The notes beneath the pieces were generated by a model that was given only the letters and a program-made list of their open reading frames with translations, was not told the origin of the DNA and ran no database searches. Shown here piece after piece: positions 1 to 8,027 of a stretch of DNA of 64,000 nucleotides (its first letter is position 1; the number at the start of each line of letters is the position of its first letter). The stretch covers positions 1,736,001-1,800,000 of the forward strand of contig NZ_CP069792.1 in NCBI RefSeq assembly GCF_016894245.1. The letters run 5' to 3'. The stretch comes from Corynebacterium kroppenstedtii. Lineage in GTDB: Bacteria; Actinomycetota; Actinomycetes; Mycobacteriales; Mycobacteriaceae. The translations under genes were made by a program, and so were the position numbers.

Positions 1-359
1 CTGCCGGGATGATAAATCCGCCAATGCCGAAGGCTGGGTGGCCTTTGAGGCGTTGGTTCTGGCGAGATTAGTAGGCCCGCTGTGGCCGAACTCGTCGAAG
101 TAACCGATATGCGTGGGATCCTTGGATACACGAAAGCTCGTGCGGTGTACGCACGAGCCTCGGAACTGGAGCGCCTAAGGGCGTCCGAGAGCGAAGTTAG
201 TGCGGCTGGTGGGGTCTGTCAAAAGTTTTCTGTATGTCGAAATGATCGGGGCTGCAGGGGTGTTCCATGATTCCGCGAAAACTCCACTGTGCGTTCTTGC
301 AGGCCTACACCTAGTTCCGTGGCGCGCCGTGCGCTATCCAGGTTGTTCAGCTGGGCCGT
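1..359. other. Left-edge region without a supportable gene
   Basis: No gene can be supported here. A short open frame on the plus strand (82-270, 62 codons) begins with a stretch that loosely resembles a helix-turn-helix (VTDMRGILGYTKARA), but it has no clear ribosome binding site and runs out into sequence of no recognisable character. It could be the remnant of a small DNA-binding protein whose upstream part lies outside the window. At about 212-232 there is a sequence, GGGTCTGTCAAAAGTTTT, that recalls the ends of some IS256-type elements, but no matching end or transposase is visible. Confidence 0.3.
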
Positions 360-675
360 CTACTGAAATGTCACGGCGGTGCCGGAAGCAGTGACCATGA
401 TCATGTTCTGACCCACGGACTCATAGTCGATGTCTACGCCGAGAACCCCCCTCTGCGCCGAGCTCGTGCGCGCGGTCGACCATCTCTGCGAGCGCATCCT
501 CGCGTGCCTTGCGGATCTCACGCTCGTAGCTGTTAGAGCGCCCGCCGTCGAGATTGCGCAACCCTGCGCTGATGTCCTTGAACGCGTTAATGCCTGCGAC
601 GGTCTCGCCTGCCACGACGCGCAGGTACTGGCCGACCTGCTTCCCTTCGATGGTGTTTGTGGTGGTTACGATCAT
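360..675 (-). pseudogene. ybjQ: YbjQ/UPF0145 family protein, frameshifted
   Basis: The start ATG (675-673) follows a good ribosome binding site (AAAGGAG). The first part (MIVTTTNTIEGKQVGQY, then an AGETVAGIN-type stretch and the GGRSNSYE motif) is a clear YbjQ/UPF0145 protein, a small, probably pentameric family of unknown function sometimes called heavy-metal-binding. After LGAEG the frame runs into a spurious tail (SRRRHRL) and stops at 421. The missing C-terminus, VLGVDIDYESVGQNMIMVTA, continues in the neighbouring frame and ends at a TAG at 360-362. The shift falls in a run of six G (minus-strand reading) near 457-462; with five G the full protein of about 104 residues is restored. It may be a recent inactivation, a phase-variable tract or a sequencing error. 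It lies 84 bases downstream of the helicase fusion gene on the same strand. Confidence 0.85.
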
Positions 676-759
676 ATCTTCGGCTCCTTTTCTCCGGCGT
701 TTAGTGACTTTTAGGGCCGCGACGGCACCAGGCGCTACCCACCCCACGATGCACCGATG

Positions 760-3700
760 CTACCGGAGTTCAGTGGATTGCGTTGGTGTGGCCCCTTGAG
801 GAGAAGTGGCGGAGGTGGGGGTCGTGAGATGATTGTATATGGCTGTGGTCACAGGCTTCTCGAGGTCCAATCTCATGGAGACGACACTCTTCGGACCTGA
901 CTTCGTGGGCATTGTGGTCTCTACCGCGTCGTGGGCCTTCGCGGTCCCAAGGTAGTAGAAGTCTTGCCCCTCTGCGTCATCCTTCTTCACAAAAATATGC
1001 AGTGTGTACAGTCCAGCGGCAATGTTTGCCTCCTGACTGCCCTTTTTTAGCGTGCGCGAGGCCTTGGTGAACCAGTGGAGAGTCGCTGGATCATCAAAAG
1101 CGTCTTCATATTTCGTGGTCTCTGTGATGTCTTCATTCTTGTGGTAGGTCACAAATATCGGGCACGTCCGTCTCGCGTCGTCCACCTTGTAACCGTATAT
1201 GGTGGCGGATTTATTGGTGTCCCAGTTCATCAGGCGGCACACGTCTTTGCGGCTGTAGCACTTTTCCCGCAGCAGTCGCCCGGCGCAGTGGTATTCAGCT
1301 CGGTTAAGGTAAAGGCCGGTTTTGATCACATCATCAACGTGGGCACGAAAGGCTTCTGATTCCTCATATTCACGCTTAAGGTTCTCATCAGCGACGAAGC
1401 GCTGCTCCTCTTCATTGAAGCTGGCGAATGGCTGGTTACCATATTTGGTTCGCTCGTTCTGGGTGAACCACTCAAGGTTGAGGATGCGCTTCAGTGAATT
1501 GACGGTTAACTCGTCAGCAACAAGATCCTGCAAGTCCCCTGCCCATGCATCCAACTCTTCTCGGAGCTCGGAAACCGTCATACTCTCATGAGCTAAGAGA
1601 TGGCGGAGCACCAACAATTCGTGCGGGCGCTCACCATTCAGGAACTCATTGTCCAACAGCGTCACGTATTTGTTTTGGATGGGGGTCAAGGGTAACTCGT
1701 GCGGGAAGACTTGGCCGAGAAACTCGGCGTAGTTGTTCACACCATTGGGCGAGGTAGCAATAATCACCGGGTGGACAAGATCGTCGGTGGTGGCGAAGTC
1801 GATTCTCATGGGCTGGCGGTCCAGCCGATCCTCCAGCTCTTTGTACATCTTCTTGAGATCCCACATGTTGGCCAAGTTAGCCTTGAAGAGAGAACGGAAG
1901 ATCCTTTCCTGGCTGATTTGGTCGAAACTCACTGAGCTGAGCCCGGCTATCGTGCCGTGTTTGAGTGCCTCAATCATTCGCCGGCGCACCGAATCTTTGC
2001 TGAGGGACTTGTCACCGAATAGCGCGATCGGGATCAGATAGTCGTTCTGGTAGTTCCCGATGAAGTCAATAACCCGTAAATGGCTCTTACCCGGTGCTGT
2101 TCGCAGCCCACGGCCCAGCTGTTGTGTGAAAATGATGGAGGACTTCGTTGGCCTTAGCATCACCACCTGGTTCACACTCGGGATATCGATACCTTCATTA
2201 AAAATATCTATTGTGAGAATGTAATCCAGCTGTCCAGCCTCCAATTGTTCCACCGCATCCTCCCGAGTGGTCGGGTCATCCTCGCCGGTCAGCACGAGCG
2301 TATGGAGCGGACGTCCATTAACAGAGGCTTTATTAAATAGTTTAGAGAGCTGCTGAGCTTCCGCGATGCTACTGCAGAACATGAGCCCTTTTACGCCCCG
2401 CTTATAGCCATATATTTCCAGCATGCGAATGATGTGCGTGACGCGTTCATCGGCGACTAGCTGTGCGAGCTTGGAGGGATCGAAATCTTTTTTCCCCTCT
2501 GCATCTATGAAATCGTGAACGCCATAATAATTAAATGGCGCAAGCATTTTGTTTTCAAGTGCCTGTTGTAGACGGATCTCATAGGGAACGTTGTAATCAA
2601 AAAGCTTGTAAATATCGCGCCCGTCCATGCGTTCTGGGGTTGCGGTGAGACCCAACATGAATGCGGGTTTCAGGTATTCAAGCACAGTTTCGTATTGCCC
2701 CTTCGCAGGACCCGCGCGGTGTACTTCATCAACGATGACAAGGTCGAAATCTTCCGGGTCGATGCTTTGTAGGGTGCTGCGACGGGATAGGGATTGGACT
2801 GTGGCAAAAACGTATTTCCGATCCAGCTGTTTAGTCGAACCGGCAAGCTTCCCAAATAGTCTAGCGGGTTTTTCAAGGACGCGCTGGAATTCCTGCATTG
2901 CCTTGTCCAAGATTTGCTCTCGGTGGACGATGAATAACATGCGGTTGGGGTTTGCCTGACGTGCGGCGAGAGCAGCGAGGATTGTTTTGCCGGTGCCTGT
3001 GGCGGAGATGACTAACGCTCGGTGCTCTCCATGGTCTTGCACTTCCTTGATCTTTTCTAGTGCCTCCTGCTGCATGGCATTCGGGGCGATGGGGCCGGCG
3101 GGCGTAGGAGTGGGATCTTCCAGTAGATCATTGATGGTGATCTTTGGGTGGCGGTTTTGTTCGTAGCGTTCAATCCATTCGTGTGTGAGTGGTTCCGATT
3201 TTCGGAATAAGCTATCGATCTCACTGCTGAGTTGGTCAACGATATCTCCACCAGGGAGGGCAGAAAACCGCAGGTTCCATTCCTTATTGTCGATCAACGC
3301 ACCGGCAGTGAGGTTGGAGCTGCCGATAATGGCAGTGGTGCCTGCTTCTTGTTCAAAGATATAGCCTTTGCTGTGGAAGGCATCGGCTTCGTTCTTGAGC
3401 ACGCGGATCGAGATGTTGGGCAGCCCAAGCAGCTCTTCGAACATCCCGGGTTCATTGAAGTCCAGATACGTGGAGGTATAGATCGTTCCTTCGCCCTTGT
3501 AGTCGAGCAAGTCTTGCTTGAGATGTGCGAGAGCGCTGGTGGCGATGAAGGCGACGAAGAACTGGAAGCTGTGGCTGCGGCGGAGCTCATGCCGGATGGC
3601 CGCGAGCATGGTGTTATCGTCACTGTTCATGATGAGGGCAGGGTGGAACACCTTGTCTGAAGCTAGGGTTTGATCGAGAAAACCGAAAGCAATGTCCCGG

Positions 3701-4218
3701 CCGATCGGGGTGCGAGAAAAGGTTATTCCGCTGGTATCACCGCCGGTTGTGCCAGGGGCGTGGTCTTCCAGAGATCGTCCGTTAGAAGGCTGAGAAACGT
3801 TGTATTTGTAGGCCTGTGATTCAAGCGTTTTGGCTGAAATTTTGTTTACCACCGGAACGTCGGCAGGTGCCCACTCTAGTTCTTTGAGCTCGGCCGGTGT
3901 GCACCAGCGGATTTGGGCGTGTTCGGTAAGTTCGGGGTCGCCGCCGTTGGTGATTGTCGCGTAATACGTTGTGAGGACCACGGTGCCAAAGTCATAGGAG
4001 TGTTTCGTGGTTTCTATAAAATCATCAATGATGGCATCGATGCGGAGTTCTTCCTTGAGTTCACGTTGGAGGGCTTGTTCAGGGGTTTCGCCTGCTTCGA
4101 TCTTGCCGCCAGGGAACTCCCACATGCCGGCCAAGGCTCTGCCTTCTCCCCGCTGTGCGGCTAAAATTTTTCCTCCGCGCAGTAAAACCGCGCCAACTAC
4201 GTTAATGTACCTGCTCAT
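760..4218 (-). CDS. NUDIX-phospholipase D nuclease-SF2 helicase-DUF3427 fusion protein
   Basis: This 1152-residue multidomain protein begins with a MutT/NUDIX domain (about residues 3-125; Nudix box near 37-59, GGKIEAGETPEQALQRELKEE). A single HKD-type phospholipase D nuclease domain follows (about 195-330; HSKGYIF near 282 and GSSNLTAGAL near 299). Next is a superfamily-2 helicase core (Walker A ATGTGKT at 406-412, DEVH at 497-500, TATP at 525-528, and the C-terminal helicase motif QLGRGLR). The remainder is the DUF3427 region. The family (COG3886 plus COG1061) is known in bacteria and is suspected of nucleic-acid repair or defence; the exact reaction is not established. The ATG at 4218 is preferred to an upstream TTG because the NUDIX fold starts there. 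TATTAT lies just upstream with no ribosome binding site, so the mRNA may be leaderless. The flank is AT-rich, which suggests acquisition. Confidence 0.9.
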   Translation of the reverse strand: MSRYINVVGAVLLRGGKILAAQRGEGRALAGMWEFPGGKIEAGETPEQALQRELKEELRIDAIIDDFIETTKHSYDFGTVVLTTYYATITNGGDPELTEHAQIRWCTPAELKELEWAPADVPVVNKISAKTLESQAYKYNVSQPSNGRSLEDHAPGTTGGDTSGITFSRTPIGRDIAFGFLDQTLASDKVFHPALIMNSDDNTMLAAIRHELRRSHSFQFFVAFIATSALAHLKQDLLDYKGEGTIYTSTYLDFNEPGMFEELLGLPNISIRVLKNEADAFHSKGYIFEQEAGTTAIIGSSNLTAGALIDNKEWNLRFSALPGGDIVDQLSSEIDSLFRKSEPLTHEWIERYEQNRHPKITINDLLEDPTPTPAGPIAPNAMQQEALEKIKEVQDHGEHRALVISATGTGKTILAALAARQANPNRMLFIVHREQILDKAMQEFQRVLEKPARLFGKLAGSTKQLDRKYVFATVQSLSRRSTLQSIDPEDFDLVIVDEVHRAGPAKGQYETVLEYLKPAFMLGLTATPERMDGRDIYKLFDYNVPYEIRLQQALENKMLAPFNYYGVHDFIDAEGKKDFDPSKLAQLVADERVTHIIRMLEIYGYKRGVKGLMFCSSIAEAQQLSKLFNKASVNGRPLHTLVLTGEDDPTTREDAVEQLEAGQLDYILTIDIFNEGIDIPSVNQVVMLRPTKSSIIFTQQLGRGLRTAPGKSHLRVIDFIGNYQNDYLIPIALFGDKSLSKDSVRRRMIEALKHGTIAGLSSVSFDQISQERIFRSLFKANLANMWDLKKMYKELEDRLDRQPMRIDFATTDDLVHPVIIATSPNGVNNYAEFLGQVFPHELPLTPIQNKYVTLLDNEFLNGERPHELLVLRHLLAHESMTVSELREELDAWAGDLQDLVADELTVNSLKRILNLEWFTQNERTKYGNQPFASFNEEEQRFVADENLKREYEESEAFRAHVDDVIKTGLYLNRAEYHCAGRLLREKCYSRKDVCRLMNWDTNKSATIYGYKVDDARRTCPIFVTYHKNEDITETTKYEDAFDDPATLHWFTKASRTLKKGSQEANIAAGLYTLHIFVKKDDAEGQDFYYLGTAKAHDAVETTMPTKSGPKSVVSMRLDLEKPVTTAIYNHLTTPTSATSPQGATPTQSTELR

Positions 4219-5097
4219 GAATATGTATAATAGCAAAGATTGAAATAAATAAATAGAGGAAGCTTGGAAAAGTAAGAAGGGATGAAAGCGTGAAGATAGA
4301 GTGATATAAAAACTAGCGATTACATGCCTAAGCGCTGTGTTTATTAAAAAGTGGACCGGGGTAGTTAATAAAGGATTTCATAAATTCTGGCCCAGTCTCG
4401 TGGAGGAAACGTGATGAAGTCATGTTATGAAACGCTGAATACTCGTCTTTATATTCTTTTCCTCCTCAGGGGATGATTTCCTTGCCCGATGTAATAATCT
4501 TTGTCAGGAGGAGCTTAAAAATCGTTTCACAGTGATCGACTTGATCGGCTTGCTCACGAGAGAAACGCCCTGTGCTCGTCAGCCGGAGAATATCGACGCA
4601 CCGTTGGTGTCGTAATTTTGCCTTATCAAGCTGGTCGTGGCGGCACGCGAATTTAGCGAGAACATTACGTTTCAATCTCGTTCACGACAATTCCTTTGTC
4701 TGCGCCGGATTATGTGGGGTTCCATAGGCATTGTATGATCGCCACGAGGAATGTGTTTTCTGGATCTTGCAATGGCCGTGCGTGATTCGAGCAGAATTTC
4801 GAAATGAACAGTTCGTCATTAGTCTCGGCGGCTTCAGTATTTTCGGAATTATTCCCGAATACGAAACCGCTGACCGTGCTTCACGGGAGCGTTCTCGGGC
4901 ACTTGATATTTTACCGTATATATCCCACTGATTGACTAGGCTAGACATTACAGAAATCGAACCAGGTGAGACTAAAAAGGGAAAGCGATAGCGACCCCTG
5001 CACCGATATTCAAACTGCAAAGTGACAGTGAACTGCGTCAAGAACGGGCACAGCTGCTAGCCCATCCACATCCACCACAATCACCCAGCTAGAACAA
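4219..5097. other. AT-rich intergenic region with possible gene remnants
   Basis: This stretch of almost 900 bases is visibly richer in A and T than its surroundings and holds no gene I can recognise. Open frames in it (for example 4466-4675 and 4682-5041 on the minus strand, 4731-4931 on the plus strand) have weak or no start signals and no recognisable motifs. The 69-codon minus frame at 4466-4675 has a protein-like composition (LRHQRCVDILRLTSTGRF) and could be the C-terminal remnant of a lost gene; a stop codon lies two codons before its TTG. The composition and position beside the helicase fusion are consistent with an acquired accessory segment, but no repeats or integrase mark its ends. 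Confidence 0.4.
4414..4476 (+). CDS. Possible 20-residue peptide with a strong ribosome binding site
   Basis: An ATG at 4414 lies seven bases after a strong Shine-Dalgarno sequence (GGAGG, 4402-4406) and opens a 20-codon frame that ends with TGA at 4474-4476. The peptide would have a charged or polar N-terminal half and a hydrophobic end (RLYILFLLRG). It is recorded only because of the strong ribosome binding site in an otherwise gene-free region. It could be a chance occurrence, a leader peptide or a small membrane peptide; nothing downstream supports a leader role. Confidence 0.15.
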   Translation: MKSCYETLNTRLYILFLLRG

Positions 5098-6372
5098 TCA
5101 CCTAGCAGCAATCACGTTCTTTTCCGGGCCGGCCGGGAATCCGGTGATATCTCGGGCTCCGTCGTCGGTAATCACGAGAATGTCGTGCTCACGGTATCCG
5201 CCGGCACCCGGCTCACCATCAGGAACGGTAATCATGGGTTCCATGGACACCACCATGTTCGGTTCGAGGACAGTATCGATATCCTCACGGAGCTCCAGCC
5301 CGGCTTCCCGCCCGTAGTAGTGCGAGAGCACGCCGAACGAATGCCCGTAGCCGAAGGTGCGCAGCCCCAGCATCCCGTGCTTGGCGTAAATAAGGTTCAA
5401 CTCCTTGGCAATATCCCCACACACCGCACCTGGTCGGATGAGCTCAAGGCCCCGGTAGTACACCTCCATGTTGACGTCCCAATAGCGCCGGGTAGCGTCG
5501 TCAATGTCCCCGTAAAACATCGTCCGTTCCAAGGCTGTGTAGTAGCCACTGATCATCGGGAAACAGTTCAAACTCAAAATGTCGCTCGGCTGAACCGTTC
5601 GGGTCGTCGGCCAGTTATGAGCACCGTCGGTATTAATTCCGGATTGGAACCACACCCATGTATCGCGGATCTCGCTGCCGGGATACCGGTGGGCGATCTC
5701 CTTCACCATGGCCTCGGTGCCGATGAGCGCAAGCTTGTATTCCGTCTTAGGCCCGGCCTCGAGAGCCTCGCGGATAGCGAAACCGCCAATATCTGCCACG
5801 TTGGCACCGTCGGTAATGACGGCGATTTCTTCCTCGGACTTGATCATGCGCAATCTCATTGTCGACGGAGCAATGTCGACGAATTCAACTTCAGGCCCAA
5901 TGGTCGTCGTAATGGCGCTATAAAGATGAACGGAAAGGCCGTCGCATTCCAAACCAACCCGTTGTGGTGTTACTCGCTCGCGAATGGCGGTGTTGATCGC
6001 GTGGGGATAGTTGTTGCGGCCCCAGTCGGTGTAAATCAGGTTATCGCCGGTGGAACGTCGCCAAGGCATACCTGCATCGATACCGGCGCTGATGGTGCAG
6101 CAGTCGTCGGCGGTCACCACGACGGCGTAGAAACGTCCGAAATGGGTGTAGAGGAAATCGGAATAGTACTTGATGTTGTGCTGGGAGGTCAGCACCACGG
6201 CATCAAGATCTTGCTCGGCCATGACGCCGCGCAGAGCATCGAGGCGACGCTGCATCTCCTCCTCACTGAAGGTCAAAGGCTGTTTCTCACCGTTGTAAAA
6301 AGTGCGCAGACGCTCATTCAGAAAATTCGTGGAATCAATGGTGGGGACGACCCCGGTGGGTAGAGATGGCAT
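5098..6372 (-). CDS. Creatinase (creatine amidinohydrolase)
   Basis: Creatinase hydrolyses creatine to sarcosine and urea. The 424-residue protein has the two-domain pita-bread fold of the M24 family and matches the Pseudomonas creatinase signature closely: TSQHNIKYYSDFLY near 62, WFQSGINTDGAHN with the expected catalytic histidine at 252 (His232 of the Pseudomonas enzyme), GDILSLNCFPM-like SDILSLNCFPM near 263, FGYGHSFGVLSHYYGREAG, and PMITVPDGEPGAGGYREHD. The metal ligands of true aminopeptidases are replaced in this family, so a proline dipeptidase is unlikely. The N-terminus is about 20 residues longer than the Pseudomonas enzyme. It starts six bases after the stop of the transporter gene, with the ribosome binding site AGAGAGGA overlapping that gene's end, so the two are co-transcribed. 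The divergent sarcosine oxidase supports the assignment. Confidence 0.92.
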   Translation of the reverse strand: MPSLPTGVVPTIDSTNFLNERLRTFYNGEKQPLTFSEEEMQRRLDALRGVMAEQDLDAVVLTSQHNIKYYSDFLYTHFGRFYAVVVTADDCCTISAGIDAGMPWRRSTGDNLIYTDWGRNNYPHAINTAIRERVTPQRVGLECDGLSVHLYSAITTTIGPEVEFVDIAPSTMRLRMIKSEEEIAVITDGANVADIGGFAIREALEAGPKTEYKLALIGTEAMVKEIAHRYPGSEIRDTWVWFQSGINTDGAHNWPTTRTVQPSDILSLNCFPMISGYYTALERTMFYGDIDDATRRYWDVNMEVYYRGLELIRPGAVCGDIAKELNLIYAKHGMLGLRTFGYGHSFGVLSHYYGREAGLELREDIDTVLEPNMVVSMEPMITVPDGEPGAGGYREHDILVITDDGARDITGFPAGPEKNVIAAR

Positions 6373-6378
6373 GGAAAC

Positions 6379-7809
6379 CTATCCTCTCTTTAATTCGTGG
6401 TTACTGGTTTCGCGTGCGGCGAGTACCGCAAAAAACGTGACAACGGCGGCCGCCATGAGGTAAAAGCCAGGTGCAAGATCTGATCCCGTCCAGCCGATTA
6501 ACAGCGTGGCAACCATCGCTGCGCTTCCACCGAAAACCGCATTAGCGGCGTTGAAGGTCAGGGCAAAACCACTCAGCCGAACCTTGGTGCTGAATTGCTC
6601 GGAAAGGAACGACGGCAAAACACCGTCGTTAAGAGCGAGGGCCATTCCCATGCACAACTGGATCACAATGACGAGGAACAATCCCGCGCCGTTGAGGAGC
6701 ATGAATGCCGGAATAATTGTGATAACAAAGGCAAGGGAAGCGGTGAGCATGATTCTCTTACGGCCTACTCGGTCGGATAACCAGCCGGTGAAAAGGACGC
6801 TGAAGATATAGGCAAACAGGGTGACGGACGTGGCGATAAAGGAATCCGTGTGGTTCTGCCCCAATTCCTCGCTGAGATATGTCGGTAAGTACGACAGGAT
6901 GACATAAAACCCGATGGCATTCAGCAAGGATGCGGCAAGAGCGATCCCGAGGGCCTTGGGTTCCTTCCACACCATGGCCAGGGGAGATTTCTGGGGTTCA
7001 CCAGTGCCGACGGCAACTTCTTTCGATTCTTGCGCGCGCTGGAATTCATTGGTTTCATCCATGTGACGGCGAATCCATAGCCCGATGAGCCCGAGAGGAG
7101 CGGCGAGGAGGAAGGGGATCCGCCACCCCCACGAGTGCAGATTCGCGTCGGAAAGAACTCCATTAAGCAGAGCAGCGAGTAAGGAACCGAGGAGCAATCC
7201 CGAAGCGGTAGACGCTGGCACGATCGCGGCATAGAGCCCGCGGCGACCGGATGGTGCAATTTCGGTGAGCATTGTTCCTGCACCGGCGTATTCTCCAGCG
7301 GCAGAGAATCCCTGAACGAGGCGAAGCGCTAGCAGGAGAAGTGGGGCGAGGATACCGATGTGGTCGTAACCCGGAAGGAAAGCGATGCACATGGTCGCGC
7401 CGGACATCAGCAGAATTGACCATGACAGTGTTGTTGTGCGCCCAAGGCGATCGCCGATGTGCCCCCAGAAGACTGCCCCGATGGGGCGGATGAGGAAGCT
7501 GATGGCGAAGAGACCGAAAGTAAGAACTAGCCCGACATTGGAGTCCGATTCAGGAAAGAAAACCGAGGCTATGATGGCGGCGAGGTAGCCGTACATGGCG
7601 TAATCGAACCACTCGATGAAGTTACCGATGAAGCTAGAGGTGACAGAGCGGCGAATGTTTGTACGGTAATTTTCCTCCGCACCTGCTCGATCGACGATTG
7701 TGCTATCTCCTTCTGGTGCGGTTTCTCCTACGGGGCTGAGTCCATGGTGGCTCGGGGTTGTTGTTGCGACGGAATCTGAGGAATCCGGTGTTATTGGTGG
7801 AGCCTTCAT
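6379..7809 (-). CDS. MFS transporter of the metabolite:H+ symporter type, probable creatine uptake
   Basis: This is a 12-helix major facilitator protein of about 476 residues in the metabolite:H+ symporter group (relatives of ProP, KgtP and ShiA). It shows the group's hallmark NFIEWFDYAMYGYLA at the first helix, the loop motif GDRLGRTTTL between helices 2 and 3, and SDRVGRKRIM in the second half. The ATG at 7809 is chosen because AGGAGCGGAAATCAC precedes it; a longer reading to 7860 lacks such a site. A hydrophilic N-terminal tail of about 55 residues precedes the first helix. The gene sits directly before creatinase on the same strand, so creatine or a related guanidino or methylated amine compound is the likely substrate. 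The substrate is inferred from context only; betaine or proline would be alternatives. Confidence 0.85.
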   Translation of the reverse strand: MKAPPITPDSSDSVATTTPSHHGLSPVGETAPEGDSTIVDRAGAEENYRTNIRRSVTSSFIGNFIEWFDYAMYGYLAAIIASVFFPESDSNVGLVLTFGLFAISFLIRPIGAVFWGHIGDRLGRTTTLSWSILLMSGATMCIAFLPGYDHIGILAPLLLLALRLVQGFSAAGEYAGAGTMLTEIAPSGRRGLYAAIVPASTASGLLLGSLLAALLNGVLSDANLHSWGWRIPFLLAAPLGLIGLWIRRHMDETNEFQRAQESKEVAVGTGEPQKSPLAMVWKEPKALGIALAASLLNAIGFYVILSYLPTYLSEELGQNHTDSFIATSVTLFAYIFSVLFTGWLSDRVGRKRIMLTASLAFVITIIPAFMLLNGAGLFLVIVIQLCMGMALALNDGVLPSFLSEQFSTKVRLSGFALTFNAANAVFGGSAAMVATLLIGWTGSDLAPGFYLMAAAVVTFFAVLAARETSNHELKRG

Positions 7810-7861
7810 GTGATTTCCGCTCCTTTCTTGTGCCGCGGGAGGACGCGGTATGTGGTGCACT

Positions 7862-8027
7862 GGCGTGGAAGCGAACCAACCGGTAATTGAAATCTAAGTA
7901 GCCTTAGTTACTGGTTTATTTCAGGTTAGTGATCTTTGAGTCTCTGTTATGTCTTTTTGTTAAAACTATTCACAAAAAGTAAGAATTTGATTCCCTTGGA
8001 CACCGCTCATGTCTGAGAATAAAAAGC
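7862..8027. promoter_or_regulatory. Divergent promoter region of the creatine locus
   Basis: The 218 bases between the transporter and sarcosine oxidase starts must carry both promoters. An imperfect inverted repeat, AACCGGTAATT near 7876 and AGTTACTGGTTT near 7907, brackets a small palindrome CTAAG-TAGC-CTTAG (about 7893-7907). These are reasonable operator candidates for a shared regulator, but no regulator gene lies in the cluster. This is inference from symmetry alone. Confidence 0.3.

Noticed and set aside
205..235. GGGTCTGTCAAAAGTTTT resembling an IS256-family end
   Set aside because: No second end, no transposase and no target duplication are visible, and such a short match is weak evidence. 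It could be the trace of an element outside the window.
5185..6363. 392-codon open frame opposite creatinase
   Set aside because: It is antisense to a strongly supported gene and its length is a side effect of codon bias.
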